Assembly: GCF_900168255.1 (NCBI RefSeq)
Contig: NZ_LT799838.1
Coordinates: 2,790,001 to 2,854,000 of the forward strand
Origin: Psychrobacter sp. DAB_AL43B
GTDB taxonomy: Bacteria > Pseudomonadota > Gammaproteobacteria > Pseudomonadales > Moraxellaceae
Length of the DNA stretch: 64,000 nt
Direction: 5' to 3'
This document shows positions 63,704 to 64,000 of the stretch, in pieces. How positions within the stretch are numbered: position 1 is the stretch's first letter; every line of letters begins with the position of its first letter. A program made the translations under genes and the position numbers. The notes beneath the pieces are model-generated. The model was not told the origin of the DNA. It saw only the letters and a list, made by a program, of their open reading frames with translations, and ran no database searches.

Positions 63704-64000
63704 AGTAATTATTCCTAAACCTAGAGAAACTTGATTTAAAAATATCTTGTGTACTACAAGATTCGATATAATATCTTCTACTTATTTCCCTATTTGTATA
63801 GTCTCAATTTTTATAGTTATTAATGCTCATCTGTTTATATTATCAGCCCTATCGCTTTGATTTGTAACAAAATGTCTAATACAAAGTTTGCCGTAGCAGT
63901 GCTAGTAACTAGCAAGTAGCCTGTTTTGTTTGGTGACTAACATAGAAAAACCGCTCACAGTTTAAATTGTAGGCGGTTTTATTTTGAACGATAAGATTCT
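63704..64000. other. Right-edge intergenic sequence
   Basis: 297 bp to the window edge, with the hairpin at 63946-63983. No gene start is visible before the end. Confidence 0.5.
63946..63983. terminator. Terminator-like hairpin, partial duplicate of 63128-63166
   Basis: AAAACCGCTCACAGTT can pair with AATTGTAGGCGGTTTT (16 positions, one mismatch and two G-U on one strand). It shares 19 identical bases with the upstream terminator. It probably ends a gene lying beyond the window edge. Confidence 0.7.

Overview
The window looks like a chromosomal segment of a Psychrobacter species or a close Moraxellaceae relative (Gammaproteobacteria). The support is the complete pilGHIJK-chpABC twitching chemosensory cluster with a giant ChpA, the moderate-to-low GC content, the coaBC/radC and yeiE/yeiH divergent pairs, FadE-type acyl-CoA dehydrogenase, and the many Asn/Asp-rich linkers. 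This is inference from gene content; no 16S or database search was available. I see no phage, plasmid, transposase, CRISPR array, rRNA or tRNA. The region reads as core genome.

Layout. 1-3.4 kb: a leftward iron-associated pair (di-haem oxidoreductase lipoprotein, cut by the window edge, and imelysin) with two good Fur-box candidates, then an OmpA-like lipoprotein. 3.8-8.6 kb: rightward acyltransferase, a protein that resembles a pore-less voltage-sensor module, and minC, minD, minE. 8.8-9.3 kb: cytochrome b561. 9.5-22.0 kb: leftward pilG-pilH-pilI-pilJ-pilK-chpA-chpB-chpC, which controls type IV pilus motility. 22.8-27.4 kb: an orphan efflux-adaptor-like lipoprotein, an OmpR-type response regulator, and a histidine kinase whose ATPase domain is split by about 250 low-complexity residues. 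27.7-30.4 kb: metN, metI, metQ methionine uptake. 30.7-35.1 kb: an aldo/keto reductase, then leftward ccmABCDE for cytochrome c maturation.

35.2-41.3 kb: an unknown protein, a YbjN-domain protein, an HDAC-like deacetylase, a TSUP exporter, coaBC (with a His/Cys-rich insertion) and divergent radC. 41.7-49.6 kb: fadE with an extra hydrophilic tail, an SDF-family dicarboxylate/amino-acid symporter, a second TSUP protein, nhaA and a DUF2799 lipoprotein. 49.7-58.5 kb: an MpaB/DUF2236-like protein, two Nudix hydrolases, an HPP membrane protein, a serine hydrolase and an M16C presequence-protease-like peptidase. 58.9-64 kb: universal stress protein, yeiE/yeiH, a cold-shock protein, a YbaN-like membrane protein and an unknown four-helix membrane protein.

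The clearest coordinated system is the Pil-Chp pathway: receptor PilJ, adaptors PilI and ChpC, kinase ChpA, adaptation enzymes PilK and ChpB, and output regulators PilG and PilH. Its PilJ lacks the large periplasmic ligand domain of the Pseudomonas protein. Most transcription units end in strong intrinsic terminators, often shared by convergent genes. Two copies of a roughly 75-bp palindromic intergenic element occur 47 kb apart.
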